Shown: positions 43,155 to 52,473, counted from the stretch's first letter. The stretch: 64,000 bases of DNA from Leptospira fainei serovar Hurstbridge str. BUT 6 (GCF_000306235.2 NZ_AKWZ02000002.1:515279-579278); one strand, 5' to 3'. Notes: generated from the letters alone by a model not told the origin. Numbers and translations are program-made.

Positions 43155-45422
43155 CTAGTTTACACGCTCTTCTTCTTTCTTTTTAAAAATAAATTCGCGT
43201 TTGATCTCGGAGATTTTGGAAGCCCCGACAGTATTCATAGCTTGAAGTAGAGTTTCAGTATATTGTCCAATCAAGAATCGAACACCGGCGACTCCCCCTC
43301 CAACTGCGGAAATTGCCATCGGTCTTCCGACCAAAACCGTATCCGCGCCCAGCGCATGCATTTTAAAAGCATCTGCTCCGCTTCTAATGCCGCCATCCAC
43401 GGAGATATGAATTTTCGTGCCTATAGAATCCCGAATCGACGAAAGGACTCTTGCGGTTCCGGGCATATCGTCAAGTACCCTGCCACCGTGATTGGAAACC
43501 ACGATACCGTTAGCTCCCGCATCCACGGCCAAGCAGGCATCCTCGGGAGTCATAATCCCTTTTAGAATGAACGGAAGTTTGGTTAAGGACCGGATTCGAG
43601 ACAAAGCGTCTAAGTTTCGGGTAATCGAAGGTATTTTCTTTTGAACCATCGTTTTAAAATTTACCGCATCGATATCCATGCCCAGCGCGATGATTCCTCT
43701 TTCTTCCGCTTCCTGGAACCGTTCCTTCAGCAATCCCTCGTCTTCTCTAGGTTTGCAAATTAAAATTCCCTTTCCGCCGACTTTAGACAATGCATCGAGC
43801 ATTACCGAATATTTTTCAGGGCTAGCGCCGTCGCCTAACCAAGCAACGGTGCCCGAGGCAATACAACCCTCCAACAGGGTGTACGCTAACGTGTATTCAT
43901 CCATTGCTCCGTTCATATTGGTAATCGCACCGGTCATCGGAGCCGCCATTATGGAAGTGGAAAGCTTTTGGCCTAAGAATTCGATCTCCGTGGACGCGTG
44001 TACGTGTTCGCGAATATAGCGGGGAAGAATTGCATATTCCGCCAAGGCATTTATGTTATCCTGAAACGTGAGCATTCTTCCGACCCCGCCCATTCCTGGA
44101 ACCCCGGAGGCGCAGTCGGTTCCGTCGCAAACTTTGCAAACCCAACAAATTTCCTTTCCAAATCTGATTCTTGCATTTTGGGCGATCTCTTTATCCGAAA
44201 CGGAATAAAGTTCGTCGCAGGTGAATCGAACTGTAGCACGCACCGAGTCGAAGATTTTCTCCGCGTCGGACAACGTATCCGCAGTGATGATAACATGTCC
44301 GGTCTTCTCGATATTGTTTGTCGGCTCCGGGATGATATCTCCGATTTTGTGCAGCAAAAAAATATCGGTGACTCCGTCGATCTTCTTGGCCTCTTCGAAT
44401 CCTTCGATCGCGAGAAGCTTTCCCTTAGGCGCAAGTAATGCCCGCTCTATCGAAACGCGCTTATATAAAGGTTCGAGATTATCCGGTTCCTCTCCGAGAG
44501 CTATTAGGATTGCCGCGCGATTCAAATTGATCCCGCTTGAAAGAGGAAAAGTAAATGCGGACATAAAACCACCCGACAATCTAGCGGCGATTTCTCCGAT
44601 CTTCACTCCGTCGGGAGTGACTTTTATATCCCCTTTGCCTGCACCCCTATGAATCCCGAGCGCTTTCATACCCCGAAACATAACATCTTCGATTTCTTTC
44701 AAAACGGATTCGGAAAGCGCCGATGGCATATTATGGCCCATCTCTATAAAATACGGCTCGCGCTCGATGATTCGGTCGGCGATTCCGGTGATTGCATAAT
44801 TCCCGTCCCAGGCTAATGCATCGACAGATACTTCGGGACCCGGCATGTATTCTTCTAGGATCATTTCTCCTGTCGGTGAATATTTCTTAGCATGTTTAAA
44901 AGCGGCCTGCAACTCTTCGCGATTATTGACTTTTACCACTCCGCGAGCGCCCATATTATCCGCAGGTTTCATCACTAACGGAAATTTCAAAAACTCTAAT
45001 GCATCTCTGGTATCCTGAATGCTCCAGATCGCAGCAAAACCCGGAATCGGAACTCCTGCCTTTTTAAGCCGCTCCCTCATTTTTACCTTATTGGATGCCG
45101 CTTCTGCGTCAACGAAACGGATCCCGGGAAGATCCAGCGCATTCGAAACCGCAGCGACCGTCATACTCGCATCCGTTCCGGCAGTAATGACCCCGTCTAC
45201 TTTGATCGTCGTCGCTAACTTTTTGGATTCGCGCACCATTCCTTCGATATCCTTCGTGGACATTACCAACGGAAGATCACAAATCTTTAATCCGGGAGCT
45301 TCGGGATTCATATCCGCAACGATCGTCCGAAGTTGCATCGTCTTTGCGGTTTGGATGATGGGAACCTGTAAGAGGCCCCCACCCACTATCAGGATGGTTT
45401 TGCCTGCGACTTTCCTACTCAC
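43155..45422 (-). CDS. Fusion of ATP-grasp ligase and FMN-dependent dehydrogenase
   Basis: 755 residues joining two enzymes. Residues 1-410 are a carbamoyl-phosphate-synthetase-like ATP-grasp ligase: pre-ATP-grasp GGGLLQVP (14-21), FPLVMKPADNMGARGVV (147-163), ILEEYMPGPEVSVD (188-201). Residues about 420-755 are an alpha-hydroxy-acid dehydrogenase-like FMN barrel beginning with a cysteine cluster (C426, C429, C432, C437), then VPGMGG, SNHGGRVLDD (643-652) with the active-site His, and SVDGGIRSGADAFK. Overlaps mnmA by 4 nt. Substrate unknown; no frameshift seen, so the fusion is real. Confidence 0.8.
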   Translation of the reverse strand: MSRKVAGKTILIVGGGLLQVPIIQTAKTMQLRTIVADMNPEAPGLKICDLPLVMSTKDIEGMVRESKKLATTIKVDGVITAGTDASMTVAAVSNALDLPGIRFVDAEAASNKVKMRERLKKAGVPIPGFAAIWSIQDTRDALEFLKFPLVMKPADNMGARGVVKVNNREELQAAFKHAKKYSPTGEMILEEYMPGPEVSVDALAWDGNYAITGIADRIIEREPYFIEMGHNMPSALSESVLKEIEDVMFRGMKALGIHRGAGKGDIKVTPDGVKIGEIAARLSGGFMSAFTFPLSSGINLNRAAILIALGEEPDNLEPLYKRVSIERALLAPKGKLLAIEGFEEAKKIDGVTDIFLLHKIGDIIPEPTNNIEKTGHVIITADTLSDAEKIFDSVRATVRFTCDELYSVSDKEIAQNARIRFGKEICWVCKVCDGTDCASGVPGMGGVGRMLTFQDNINALAEYAILPRYIREHVHASTEIEFLGQKLSTSIMAAPMTGAITNMNGAMDEYTLAYTLLEGCIASGTVAWLGDGASPEKYSVMLDALSKVGGKGILICKPREDEGLLKERFQEAEERGIIALGMDIDAVNFKTMVQKKIPSITRNLDALSRIRSLTKLPFILKGIMTPEDACLAVDAGANGIVVSNHGGRVLDDMPGTARVLSSIRDSIGTKIHISVDGGIRSGADAFKMHALGADTVLVGRPMAISAVGGGVAGVRFLIGQYTETLLQAMNTVGASKISEIKREFIFKKKEEERVN

Positions 45423-46576
45423 GGAAAAACGGCTGCTCCGATTTCCCGAATTTCGTCGGTTTTCTCAAGAATCCGTTCGACGGTTTGAATGCTTCCTTTT
45501 CGAATGATTCCCCCGGCCAATAAATAATTCTCATCCTTAGGATAGAATATAGCCGATTGCCCCGGGGCCACTCCTTTAACATCCTCTATGGGGAAAACGC
45601 GAATCGAGGAATCTTCTTCCTGTCTGATCTTGGCGAGAATCGGTCGAGAACGATAACGAACTTGCACTCGACATTCTTCTTCTTGGCCCGGTCGTAGCGG
45701 AGACCATGCTTGAAAATTTAAATCTTCAACGAGAAACGATTCCACGAACGTTTCCCTATCTTCACCTAAAATTACGGTGCCATCATCCTCGATGGATAGA
45801 ACGTACAAAGGGTTTTTCCAAGCGATTCCAAGACCTTTGCGCTGACCGATGGTAAAATTTTCCTTTCCCGAATGCTTTCCTACAATTCGGCCGTCACGCA
45901 GCTTAAAGAACCCCGGAGTAAAGTCCACATTTTTGCGGGCCAAAAACTTTCTATAATCGTTTTCAGGAATAAAACATATTTCCTGGGATTCCGCCTTTTC
46001 CGCGACGGGTAAACCCATTCTTCTAGCAATATCGCGAACTTCCGGCTTTGTCATTCCGCCTAACGGAAATAATACGTTCTTCAAGTTTTCCTGCGAAAGT
46101 CCGTATAGGTAATAAGCTTGGTTTTTATTTTGGTCGATCGCATCCGCAATTGCGTATCGCCCGTCGACTTCTACGACTTTGGAATAATGACCGGTGGCGA
46201 TTTTATCGATTCCTAACGCTTTAGCTTTTTCGAATAATGCTCCGAACTTTACGAAAGTATTGCATTCAACGCAGGGATTAGGAGTCTTTCCGTCCTTATA
46301 ATCGTTCACAAAACGATCGATCACTTTCTCTTGAAAAACCTTTTCCATCTTGATTACGTAAAAAGGAATATTCAAAGAAAGACCTACGTCTCTCGCATCC
46401 CGGATATCTTCCGGGGAACAACAGGATTTTTTTGTGGTATCGCAGGCGGGAGCCTCATACTCCCAGGTTCGAAGGTTCACTCCGATGACTTCGTAACCTT
46501 CTTCCATCAGGAGTCCCGCAGTTACGGCGCTATCCACCCCGCCGCTCATTGCTACGATGATCTTCCCTTTACTCAT
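45419..46576 (-). CDS. mnmA: tRNA 2-thiouridylase MnmA
   Basis: Thiolates U34 of Lys, Glu and Gln tRNAs using ATP and sulphur relayed by persulphide carriers. PP-loop MSGGVDSAV (9-17), catalytic Cys in NPCVECN (about 101-107), second Cys in ESQEICFIPEN, and HSGKENFTIGQRKGLGIAW. 385 residues, slightly longer than usual because of an insertion with paired Cys (ACDTTKKSCCSPEDIRDA) near 50. Overlaps the fusion gene downstream and the aspartic protease gene upstream by 4 and 8 nt. Confidence 0.95.
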   Translation of the reverse strand: MSKGKIIVAMSGGVDSAVTAGLLMEEGYEVIGVNLRTWEYEAPACDTTKKSCCSPEDIRDARDVGLSLNIPFYVIKMEKVFQEKVIDRFVNDYKDGKTPNPCVECNTFVKFGALFEKAKALGIDKIATGHYSKVVEVDGRYAIADAIDQNKNQAYYLYGLSQENLKNVLFPLGGMTKPEVRDIARRMGLPVAEKAESQEICFIPENDYRKFLARKNVDFTPGFFKLRDGRIVGKHSGKENFTIGQRKGLGIAWKNPLYVLSIEDDGTVILGEDRETFVESFLVEDLNFQAWSPLRPGQEEECRVQVRYRSRPILAKIRQEEDSSIRVFPIEDVKGVAPGQSAIFYPKDENYLLAGGIIRKGSIQTVERILEKTDEIREIGAAVFP

Positions 46577-47624
46577 GACCTACACCAGTTTCCTTTCCTA
46601 CTATACCAATAAGACTCCGTTTTGTGTCCAAAAGAATTCGGTAGTTTTCTAGCCAATTCCGACCGAGGATTCCTCGTATCCCCTTATTAAAATCCTGCGA
46701 AATCGCCTCTGGAGGAATTCCACCCGGAAATACTTCCAATTCGGATAAACAAAACTCCGTGGCTTCTCCCATTTTTTTTACAAAGACCGGGCAAAAGGGT
46801 TTAAAAATTCTCGTCCGAGCGGATAAACGCCCTCCTCCGAAATTGAATACCATCGTTTCGGAGCCTTCCGAGTACTGAAGTTCTTCCGCACCTCCCCATT
46901 CCATCGCCGTATATTTTGCACCCGTATCCAAGACCCAAGCTTCCATATTGATTCCCGGCGGTCTAAGGATAAAAGCCAAGGGCTGACCGGAACGAATCTG
47001 CAGATGAAAGAGATTATCTTCCTGAAACCCGGGAGCCGGTTTAGATTCCTCGGACTTCCAGAACGAAATCCGTTTCGGTAATTCTAAGAGAACGACATGA
47101 CCTAGAAAGGCATTCATCCCGAGCAGACCTTGGACTCTCAATTCGGGCGGAAAAGTATGAGAGTAAAATTGGATTTCGCCGGGAACCCGCCCTCCTCTAA
47201 AAAATAGAGGAGCGGAATGAACTCTTCGTACGGATCGAATGCTGCCGCCGGGAAAACTTGCACTCAAAACTTTTGTGGGTGAATTCGTGGGAACGTGTTC
47301 TTCGGCCAAGAAAGATGCGAAGGAACCGGTATCTAAAAGAAATCGAATCGGCTCTGCGCCTTCTTCTAAGGAAAATTCCAAAACCGGCAAATGATCCACG
47401 TTACGTAGCGGAAGACGTAACCACTTTCCTCCCGGAGCTTCTTCCACATGAGTATATTCCGGAAGTAATTCCGAGAACCGGATCGGAAGGCAGAATGAAA
47501 GCGGAAAAAGAAATATTGTTAAGCGAATGAATAGGATGGAAAAATTTAAGAAGCTCTTTGCGGCTCCGACAAGTTTACTATCTTTAACCCGATAAAAACG
47601 ATCCGTAAAAAAAACTATTCCCAT
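46569..47624 (-). CDS. Membrane-anchored aspartic protease with two DTG motifs
   Basis: 351 residues. A hydrophobic segment at about 26-46 is a signal or anchor, so the rest is periplasmic or outward-facing. Two retropepsin-like units follow: FLLDTGSFASF (DTG at 98-100) with LLGMNAFLGHVVLLELP, and WVLDTGAKYTAM (DTG at 233-235) with ILGRNWLENYRILLDTK. Each has the catalytic DTG and the later hydrophobic-Gly motif, so one chain could form a complete two-lobed active site. Substrate unknown. Confidence 0.65.
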   Translation of the reverse strand: MGIVFFTDRFYRVKDSKLVGAAKSFLNFSILFIRLTIFLFPLSFCLPIRFSELLPEYTHVEEAPGGKWLRLPLRNVDHLPVLEFSLEEGAEPIRFLLDTGSFASFLAEEHVPTNSPTKVLSASFPGGSIRSVRRVHSAPLFFRGGRVPGEIQFYSHTFPPELRVQGLLGMNAFLGHVVLLELPKRISFWKSEESKPAPGFQEDNLFHLQIRSGQPLAFILRPPGINMEAWVLDTGAKYTAMEWGGAEELQYSEGSETMVFNFGGGRLSARTRIFKPFCPVFVKKMGEATEFCLSELEVFPGGIPPEAISQDFNKGIRGILGRNWLENYRILLDTKRSLIGIVGKETGVGHE

Positions 47625-47687
47625 CTTTCAACGCTCCTAATAGAGGAAACGTATTCCGACGAACCGTCAAGCAAAGGAGGAGATACG

Positions 47688-47918
47688 TTAGGTCAGTTTT
47701 TTAATACAACGATTGTTCGGACAACGAGTATGATCGATTACGCAATCTCTGTATTCGATTCCGGTCTTTGCATCCTTGGATTTGTATTCTATGAAGCACG
47801 CATAGGGCGAAAAATCGAATTCTTCCCGACCGAGAGCCCGATTTCGAATCCTTCTGCCTAACTCCGCTTCTTCAGTTTGGCTAAGATAGAAATGGTCCAG
47901 CGCAAGTTGTCTTTCCAT
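47688..47918 (-). CDS. Small conserved-looking protein of unknown function
   Basis: 76 residues from the ATG at 47918 (a longer frame reaches 47969, but its added residues look non-native). Sequence is acidic and aromatic, MERQLALDHFYLSQTEEAEL, and ends in a cysteine pair, HTRCPNNRCIKKLT. No signal peptide. Not recognised. Sits between the aspartic protease and the diguanylate cyclase, all on the same strand. Confidence 0.5.
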   Translation of the reverse strand: MERQLALDHFYLSQTEEAELGRRIRNRALGREEFDFSPYACFIEYKSKDAKTGIEYRDCVIDHTRCPNNRCIKKLT

Positions 47919-48006
47919 GATAGATTCATCGGCAAAAACCCAAAAGACATAACCGCTGATTTTTCGCAAAATCGGAAACTAAAGGTAAAATTCCTTTCGA
48001 AAGCGC

Positions 48007-49086
48007 TCAATTTGAGTTGAGAGATTGGTGTATAATGGTTCTATTTTTTCCGGAATGTTTCGCCTCGTAAAGGGCCTTATCCGCTCTTTCGATCAAATCT
48101 TTGTTATTCCGGTCCGAAACCCAAAATTCGGAAACTCCGATAGAAAGAGTCACTTTAAAATCAGGTCCTCCATTCGGATTCGGAATCGAGGTCGCTTCTA
48201 CAGCTTTACGAATTCGTTCCCCCATTTCGAAACCTTTCTTCAGATCGGCTCCGGGCATAACTAAGCAGAATTCCTCGCCGCCGTATCTCGCCGCAATATC
48301 ATGTTTTCCTGCGCTTTCAATCAATCTTTTTGCGACTGCAATTAAGACTTCGTCTCCGGCCTGATGGCCATGAGTATCGTTAAACTTCTTAAAATTATCC
48401 ACGTCCGTGAATAACAATGCGAGACCTGTCCTTTTTTTACGGCATCGCTCCATTTCTTCCTTCAGTTTTGTCTGGAAATAATGATGAACTTTTAAGCCGG
48501 TCATCATATCTACCGTAGCGAGTTCGTACAAACGCGAATTTTCCACCGCAATTCCGGCCAATGTCGACAGTGTCGTTAGAAAGTCCCGATCCTCCTCCAT
48601 CCATTCGCCGAGAGTGATTTTTTCTCCCAATAATAAGAGTCCGTTCACTTTGCCTTTAGCGTTCAGAGGAATGATTAGATCGCCTCCGATCTTCCTGAGA
48701 AACTGTAGCTCGGGGCTCAAACCCATCGCCTCCTCCACTTGATCGGGAGTCATCGCCTTCAATTTGGTTTCCAAAAAAGTAACCAAAGGCGCGTCGGTCT
48801 TAATGCGGAAGCTTACGTCATCTTCGTTTAAATCGAATCCTTTAAAGCTAGGTTCCAGTTCGAAATAATTCGAATCCGCTTCGGGCGCCAGAAAAATCGC
48901 TGCGCTTAACGTTTGAAGTTGAGCAAGGCAGATATTTAAGATGGCGTCTATAAGATACTTGTAATCGAGTGTAGAGTTAAGGGCTTTACTGATCTCGATT
49001 AATTGCTTTTGATCGTAGATCTTTTTCTCATAGTACTCGATCATTAGAGGATCGTTGTCTTTTCCGATCAAGTTGGATTCTCCCAT
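48007..49086 (-). CDS. GAF-GGDEF diguanylate cyclase
   Basis: Predicted to make cyclic di-GMP. N-terminal coiled start, GAF-like sensor (about 45-190), then GGDEF domain with VDNFKKFNDTHGHQAGDEVL and active site RYGGEEF (GGEEF at 269-273). The inhibitory I-site RxxD is replaced by GKHD (260-263), so product inhibition through this site is probably absent. 359 residues, cytoplasmic. Start and upstream tRNA promoter region lie back to back. Confidence 0.9.
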   Translation of the reverse strand: MGESNLIGKDNDPLMIEYYEKKIYDQKQLIEISKALNSTLDYKYLIDAILNICLAQLQTLSAAIFLAPEADSNYFELEPSFKGFDLNEDDVSFRIKTDAPLVTFLETKLKAMTPDQVEEAMGLSPELQFLRKIGGDLIIPLNAKGKVNGLLLLGEKITLGEWMEEDRDFLTTLSTLAGIAVENSRLYELATVDMMTGLKVHHYFQTKLKEEMERCRKKRTGLALLFTDVDNFKKFNDTHGHQAGDEVLIAVAKRLIESAGKHDIAARYGGEEFCLVMPGADLKKGFEMGERIRKAVEATSIPNPNGGPDFKVTLSIGVSEFWVSDRNNKDLIERADKALYEAKHSGKNRTIIHQSLNSN

Positions 49087-49225
49087 TCCGTGGTTACAAT
49101 GGTTACTATTTCGCTATGCCCATATCGGCGAAGAATTTTCGACTGAAATGAAAGTCGATTTGCTCCAAGGTAGTAGCATCAAAAACGTTTCCTTGTGGAA
49201 ATCAAACTCTTTTTAGTTTTTTCAC

Positions 49226-49254
49226 TTGACTTTAAGCCCGTGCGAGTGAAACAT
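49226..49254 (+). promoter_or_regulatory. Candidate promoter of the initiator tRNA
   Basis: TTGACT (49226-49231), 17-nt spacer, AAACAT (49249-49254). The -35 is good, the -10 weak. The predicted start is a few bases before the tRNA 5' end at 49268. Confidence 0.45.
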
Positions 49255-49267
49255 GGTTTCAAGACAC

Positions 49268-49340
<73 letters not shown>

Positions 49341-49465
49341 GAGTGTCACGCCAATCTTAACATCCGTAAAAGCAAACAATTGGACGCGCAAAACTTGCGT
49401 AATTCGACAATTTGTTTTAATTTCTTTTTGAATTCTCTATAAATCTAATTCGAAAGGATTACTTA

Positions 49466-50248
49466 TTAGGATTTACCGAGTTCTTTCGATCTTTCTGTCG
49501 CTCGTTTAACCGCTGCAAGGATTGAATAAGCGAACTTGTTTTTTTCCAACTCTTCCAAGCCGGCGATAGTTGTTCCGCCGGGAGAAGTGACGCGATTTTT
49601 CAATTCTTCTGGATGCAGGTCAGGATTTTTTTCTCTCTCTTCCATCAAGAGACTCGCGGCACCCAATACGGTATGAATGGATAGCTCTAAGGACTGACTG
49701 TATGTTAGACCTGATGCAACTCCACCTTCCGCCAAACTTTGTATAAAGCGAAAAACATAAGCCGGTCCTGATCCGGACAAACCTGTAACAGAGTCTAGCA
49801 ATTCTTCCTTAGATACTTCTAAGCAATACGAGATGGGAGAAAAAATTTCTCTAACGGTCGGGTAAAGTTCAGAATCTCCGAAATAGCCTAATGCTCCTTT
49901 TTCGACGAGAATCGGCAGATTGGGCATGATTCTTACCACTTTGGATCCTTTCGGCGCAGAGTCGCGTAACGCGATGGTATCGATTCCTGCGGCTACCGAG
50001 AGGATTTTCTTAGGTGAATCTAAAGTCTTAAGAGTTTTAGAAACATCTCCCGGTTTTACGGAAATCAGCAGGAGTTCCGATTTTTTTTGAAACTCTTCCC
50101 AGTTGTTCTCCAGAAGAATTCCCTCCGCTTTCTCTGCGGGCAGATATGGATCGAAGCCGAGAACATTTTTTTTTCTATTTTTAAGCGAACGATAAATCGC
50201 TCCGCCCATGTTTCCACAACCGATGATTCCGATAGTTTCTTGGCTCAT
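49466..50248 (-). CDS. proC: Pyrroline-5-carboxylate reductase
   Basis: Last step of proline synthesis, reducing pyrroline-5-carboxylate with NAD(P)H. Rossmann GIIGCGNMGGAIYRSL (7-22), SVKPGDVSKTL, VVRIMPNLPILVEKGALGYF, and the C-terminal GLSGSGPAYVFRFIQSLAEGGVASGL and VTSPGGTTIAGLEELE signature. 260 residues, typical. ATG overlaps the yggS stop by 4 nt, a frequent bacterial pairing. Confidence 0.95.
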   Translation of the reverse strand: MSQETIGIIGCGNMGGAIYRSLKNRKKNVLGFDPYLPAEKAEGILLENNWEEFQKKSELLLISVKPGDVSKTLKTLDSPKKILSVAAGIDTIALRDSAPKGSKVVRIMPNLPILVEKGALGYFGDSELYPTVREIFSPISYCLEVSKEELLDSVTGLSGSGPAYVFRFIQSLAEGGVASGLTYSQSLELSIHTVLGAASLLMEEREKNPDLHPEELKNRVTSPGGTTIAGLEELEKNKFAYSILAAVKRATERSKELGKS

Positions 50249-50910
50249 GTCCTCTCTCCGAATATTGCGCTTCCGATTCTTACGTAATCGCTTCCTTCCG
50301 ATACTGCAATTCTATAATCTCCGGACATCCCCATAGAAAGTTTGGCCTCGGGAAAATAATCCTGACGAATTCGTCCTAATTCATGAAAAACGTTTCGTGT
50401 GATTTCCTCATCTCCGGAACTGGGGCCCATCGTCATTAATCCTTCTATCCTGCAAAATTCCGAAGAAAAAGAAGAATGATTTCTTAAAAATTCCAGCAGC
50501 TGGGGACGTGAGAAGCCGGATTTGGACGTTTCTTCCGTTAGATTCACTTGTAGGAAGATTCCCATTTTCCATCGATCTCTTTCCAATCGTTTTCTCAGTT
50601 CTTCCAAAGCGCCGGTCGAACCGACTCCATGAGCGTAAGAATATAGTCCGGCATATTTTCTTAAAGTTCCCGACTGCAACGGCCCGATATGATGGAGAAT
50701 AAAATCCACTCCGGCTTTTCCGAAATCTGCGAACTTATCCCAACCTTCTTGCACCCGATTTTCTCCGAAATGCAGACAGCCTCCCGAAATCGCCTGAGCC
50801 ACTTTTTCCTTCGGCTGAAATTTAGAGACAGCGATGATCGTAGCGGGATTTTCGGGCCGAATCGATTCGATTTCTGATCGCAATGAAGAATATTGTTCTA
50901 AAACTCCCAA
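50245..50910 (-). CDS. yggS: YggS-type pyridoxal phosphate homeostasis protein
   Basis: PLP-binding protein of the alanine racemase-like N-terminal domain family, regulating free PLP. AVSKFQPKEKVAQAI carries the PLP lysine, HFGENRVQEGWDKF, HHIGPLQSGTLRKY, LQVNLTEETSKSGF and MTMGPSSGDEEITRNVF follow, ending with LSMGMSGDYRIAVSEGSDYVRIGSAIFG. 221 residues, standard. Cotranscribed with proC. Confidence 0.95.
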   Translation of the reverse strand: MGVLEQYSSLRSEIESIRPENPATIIAVSKFQPKEKVAQAISGGCLHFGENRVQEGWDKFADFGKAGVDFILHHIGPLQSGTLRKYAGLYSYAHGVGSTGALEELRKRLERDRWKMGIFLQVNLTEETSKSGFSRPQLLEFLRNHSSFSSEFCRIEGLMTMGPSSGDEEITRNVFHELGRIRQDYFPEAKLSMGMSGDYRIAVSEGSDYVRIGSAIFGERT

Positions 50911-50927
50911 GACGCAATCCTACGCTG

Positions 50928-51623
50928 CTACTCTTCCTTGGATTTCTTTTTCAGAGTGGACATTTCCTTTTCCAATCGTTCGACTCTTTTTTCCAAAGGA
51001 AGATTCTTTTTTGCGCGGACAGCTTTATCCGATTTTACGCCTAGTTTCTTTTCCAGTCTATTGACTCTTTTTTCCAGTGAATGCAAGCGAGTTTGCATTC
51101 TACCGGCATGAGGTTTCTTCTTTTTATATGAATGCTTTCTATGTTTACGGGCGACCCTTTCTGATTTTTTAGGGGTTTCTTCTTCGCCGCCCTTAAATTC
51201 CATAGGACGCTTGGATTTCGGTAAAGGTTGGTTTACTTCAGGATACTCTTCCCTACTCGATTCCCGCTTGCCGGTCGCCTCATCATGACGATCCGTTCCT
51301 TTAGATTTTCCTTTTTCAGGACCTAACCCGGGGACCTCGTAATCCGTTTTCGGCAAAGGTTTAGAAATTTCGTTTCCGGTCTCTTTCGGCGGTGCGAATT
51401 CCGAATCGAAATTTTGCGTCGGAGGCGGGAGTTCTTTGCTAGGTTGAACTTCGTCCAAGCCGATGATCACTCTCTCGTTCGGAGCCTGTTCGTTCGACGA
51501 CGCTTGTTGATTTTTTATCCATGCGGATATTTTATCCCGCTGGAAGATTACGTAAACGATCAAGCATCCCAACAAAAGGATTAGTAATCCACCTAGAAGA
51601 GTTTTCAGAATATCCCGGTTCAT
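50928..51623 (-). CDS. Membrane-anchored coiled-coil protein of unknown function
   Basis: 231 residues. N-terminal helix at about 7-29 (ILKTLLGGLLILLLGCLIVYVIFQ) anchors it in the membrane. Then a low-complexity middle rich in Pro, Glu, Lys and Ser, a very basic histidine-containing stretch (RVARKHRKHSYKKKKPHAG), and a heptad coiled coil at the end (LEKRVNRLEKKLG, LEKRVERLEKEMSTLKKK). No enzymatic motif. Precedes yggS; role unknown, perhaps structural. Confidence 0.7.
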   Translation of the reverse strand: MNRDILKTLLGGLLILLLGCLIVYVIFQRDKISAWIKNQQASSNEQAPNERVIIGLDEVQPSKELPPPTQNFDSEFAPPKETGNEISKPLPKTDYEVPGLGPEKGKSKGTDRHDEATGKRESSREEYPEVNQPLPKSKRPMEFKGGEEETPKKSERVARKHRKHSYKKKKPHAGRMQTRLHSLEKRVNRLEKKLGVKSDKAVRAKKNLPLEKRVERLEKEMSTLKKKSKEE

Positions 51624-51697
51624 ACGTTTTCCTTTCTACAATATCGGCCTATTAAGGGCTACAAACGGGTAAAAAACCCCGGTTTACCTCAGGGGAA

Positions 51698-51725
51698 ACC
51701 CTAATTCTTCCGAAAGAACTAGGGT
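51698..51725 (+). promoter_or_regulatory. Hairpin covering the flaA-like start codon
   Basis: ACCCTAATTCTT, CCGA loop, AAGAACTAGGGT: eleven pairs and one mismatch. The right arm ends inside the GTG start (51724-51726), so folding would hide the start. Confidence 0.5.
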
Positions 51726-52473
51726 GGCCAGGCGCGTATTATTCTGCTTACTACCGATCTTATCGATAGTTTTTATTCCCGCAAACTCATCCTGGGCTCC
51801 GCCTATCACCCGCGATCAAGACGAGGCAAGTCGAGTTTTGCAACTTGAAAAAGTACTCGGAGATTGGAAACACTACAACCTTTTTCTAGTGGATGCATTC
51901 GAAGGTTCGAGACCTTGGGAAATATACCGAGGAATTTCGTTTATCAACAGAATCGAATTCACGTCCCAAATCCCCTCCTCCGCGGCTTTCTTAAAAGAAA
52001 AAGAACTCTATAAGGAAGCTCCATCGGAAGAATATAGATCCATGATGATTCATAGCTTCTTTGAAAACCCGAAGGAGGAACATCTGGAAATCAGACCGAA
52101 AGAACCGATTCGATTGCCGATCGGCATTCCGATTCGAATTTTTTTCTGGGCCTACTCTTCCAACCATAACGCATCGATCGAAATCGTATTCCGACAAAGA
52201 AAGTCCAAAGAAGTACGCCTGGAAATCGGAGATTTAAAATTCGAGGGTTGGAAGAGAATCGAAACCAAACTTTCCGTTCCCGGTCGAAATATACGTCTCA
52301 ACCAATCGCTTCGATTTCCGTTGGAAGTCAGTGCAATTCGAATCAAACCGAGTCCGTTTCAACCGAAAGGTGAATTCGTATTTTATCTGGATCGATTCGG
52401 AATACTGATCGATAATCGAGACGAAATTTACCCGGGAGCGGAGATCAAAGACAATTGGGGAACTGCTCTATAA
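51724..52473 (+). CDS. FlaA-family flagellar filament sheath-like protein
   Basis: Probable exported FlaA-related protein; in spirochaetes FlaA coats periplasmic flagella. GTG start, then a signal peptide (VLFCLLPILSIVFIPANSSWA, about 5-25). The body matches the FlaA pattern: IEIVFRQRKSKEVRLEIGDLKF, GWKRIETKLSVPG, LEVSAIRIKPSPFQPKGEFVFYLDRFGIL, ending with an acidic tail. 249 residues, short-to-normal. Ends overlapping the convergent HAD gene by 29 nt. Confidence 0.65.
   Translation: MARRVLFCLLPILSIVFIPANSSWAPPITRDQDEASRVLQLEKVLGDWKHYNLFLVDAFEGSRPWEIYRGISFINRIEFTSQIPSSAAFLKEKELYKEAPSEEYRSMMIHSFFENPKEEHLEIRPKEPIRLPIGIPIRIFFWAYSSNHNASIEIVFRQRKSKEVRLEIGDLKFEGWKRIETKLSVPGRNIRLNQSLRFPLEVSAIRIKPSPFQPKGEFVFYLDRFGILIDNRDEIYPGAEIKDNWGTAL

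Noticed and set aside
43998..44438. Plus-strand frame of 146 codons and neighbours
   Set aside because: Antisense to the ATP-grasp/FMN fusion, whose motifs are intact; composition is typical of a shadow frame.
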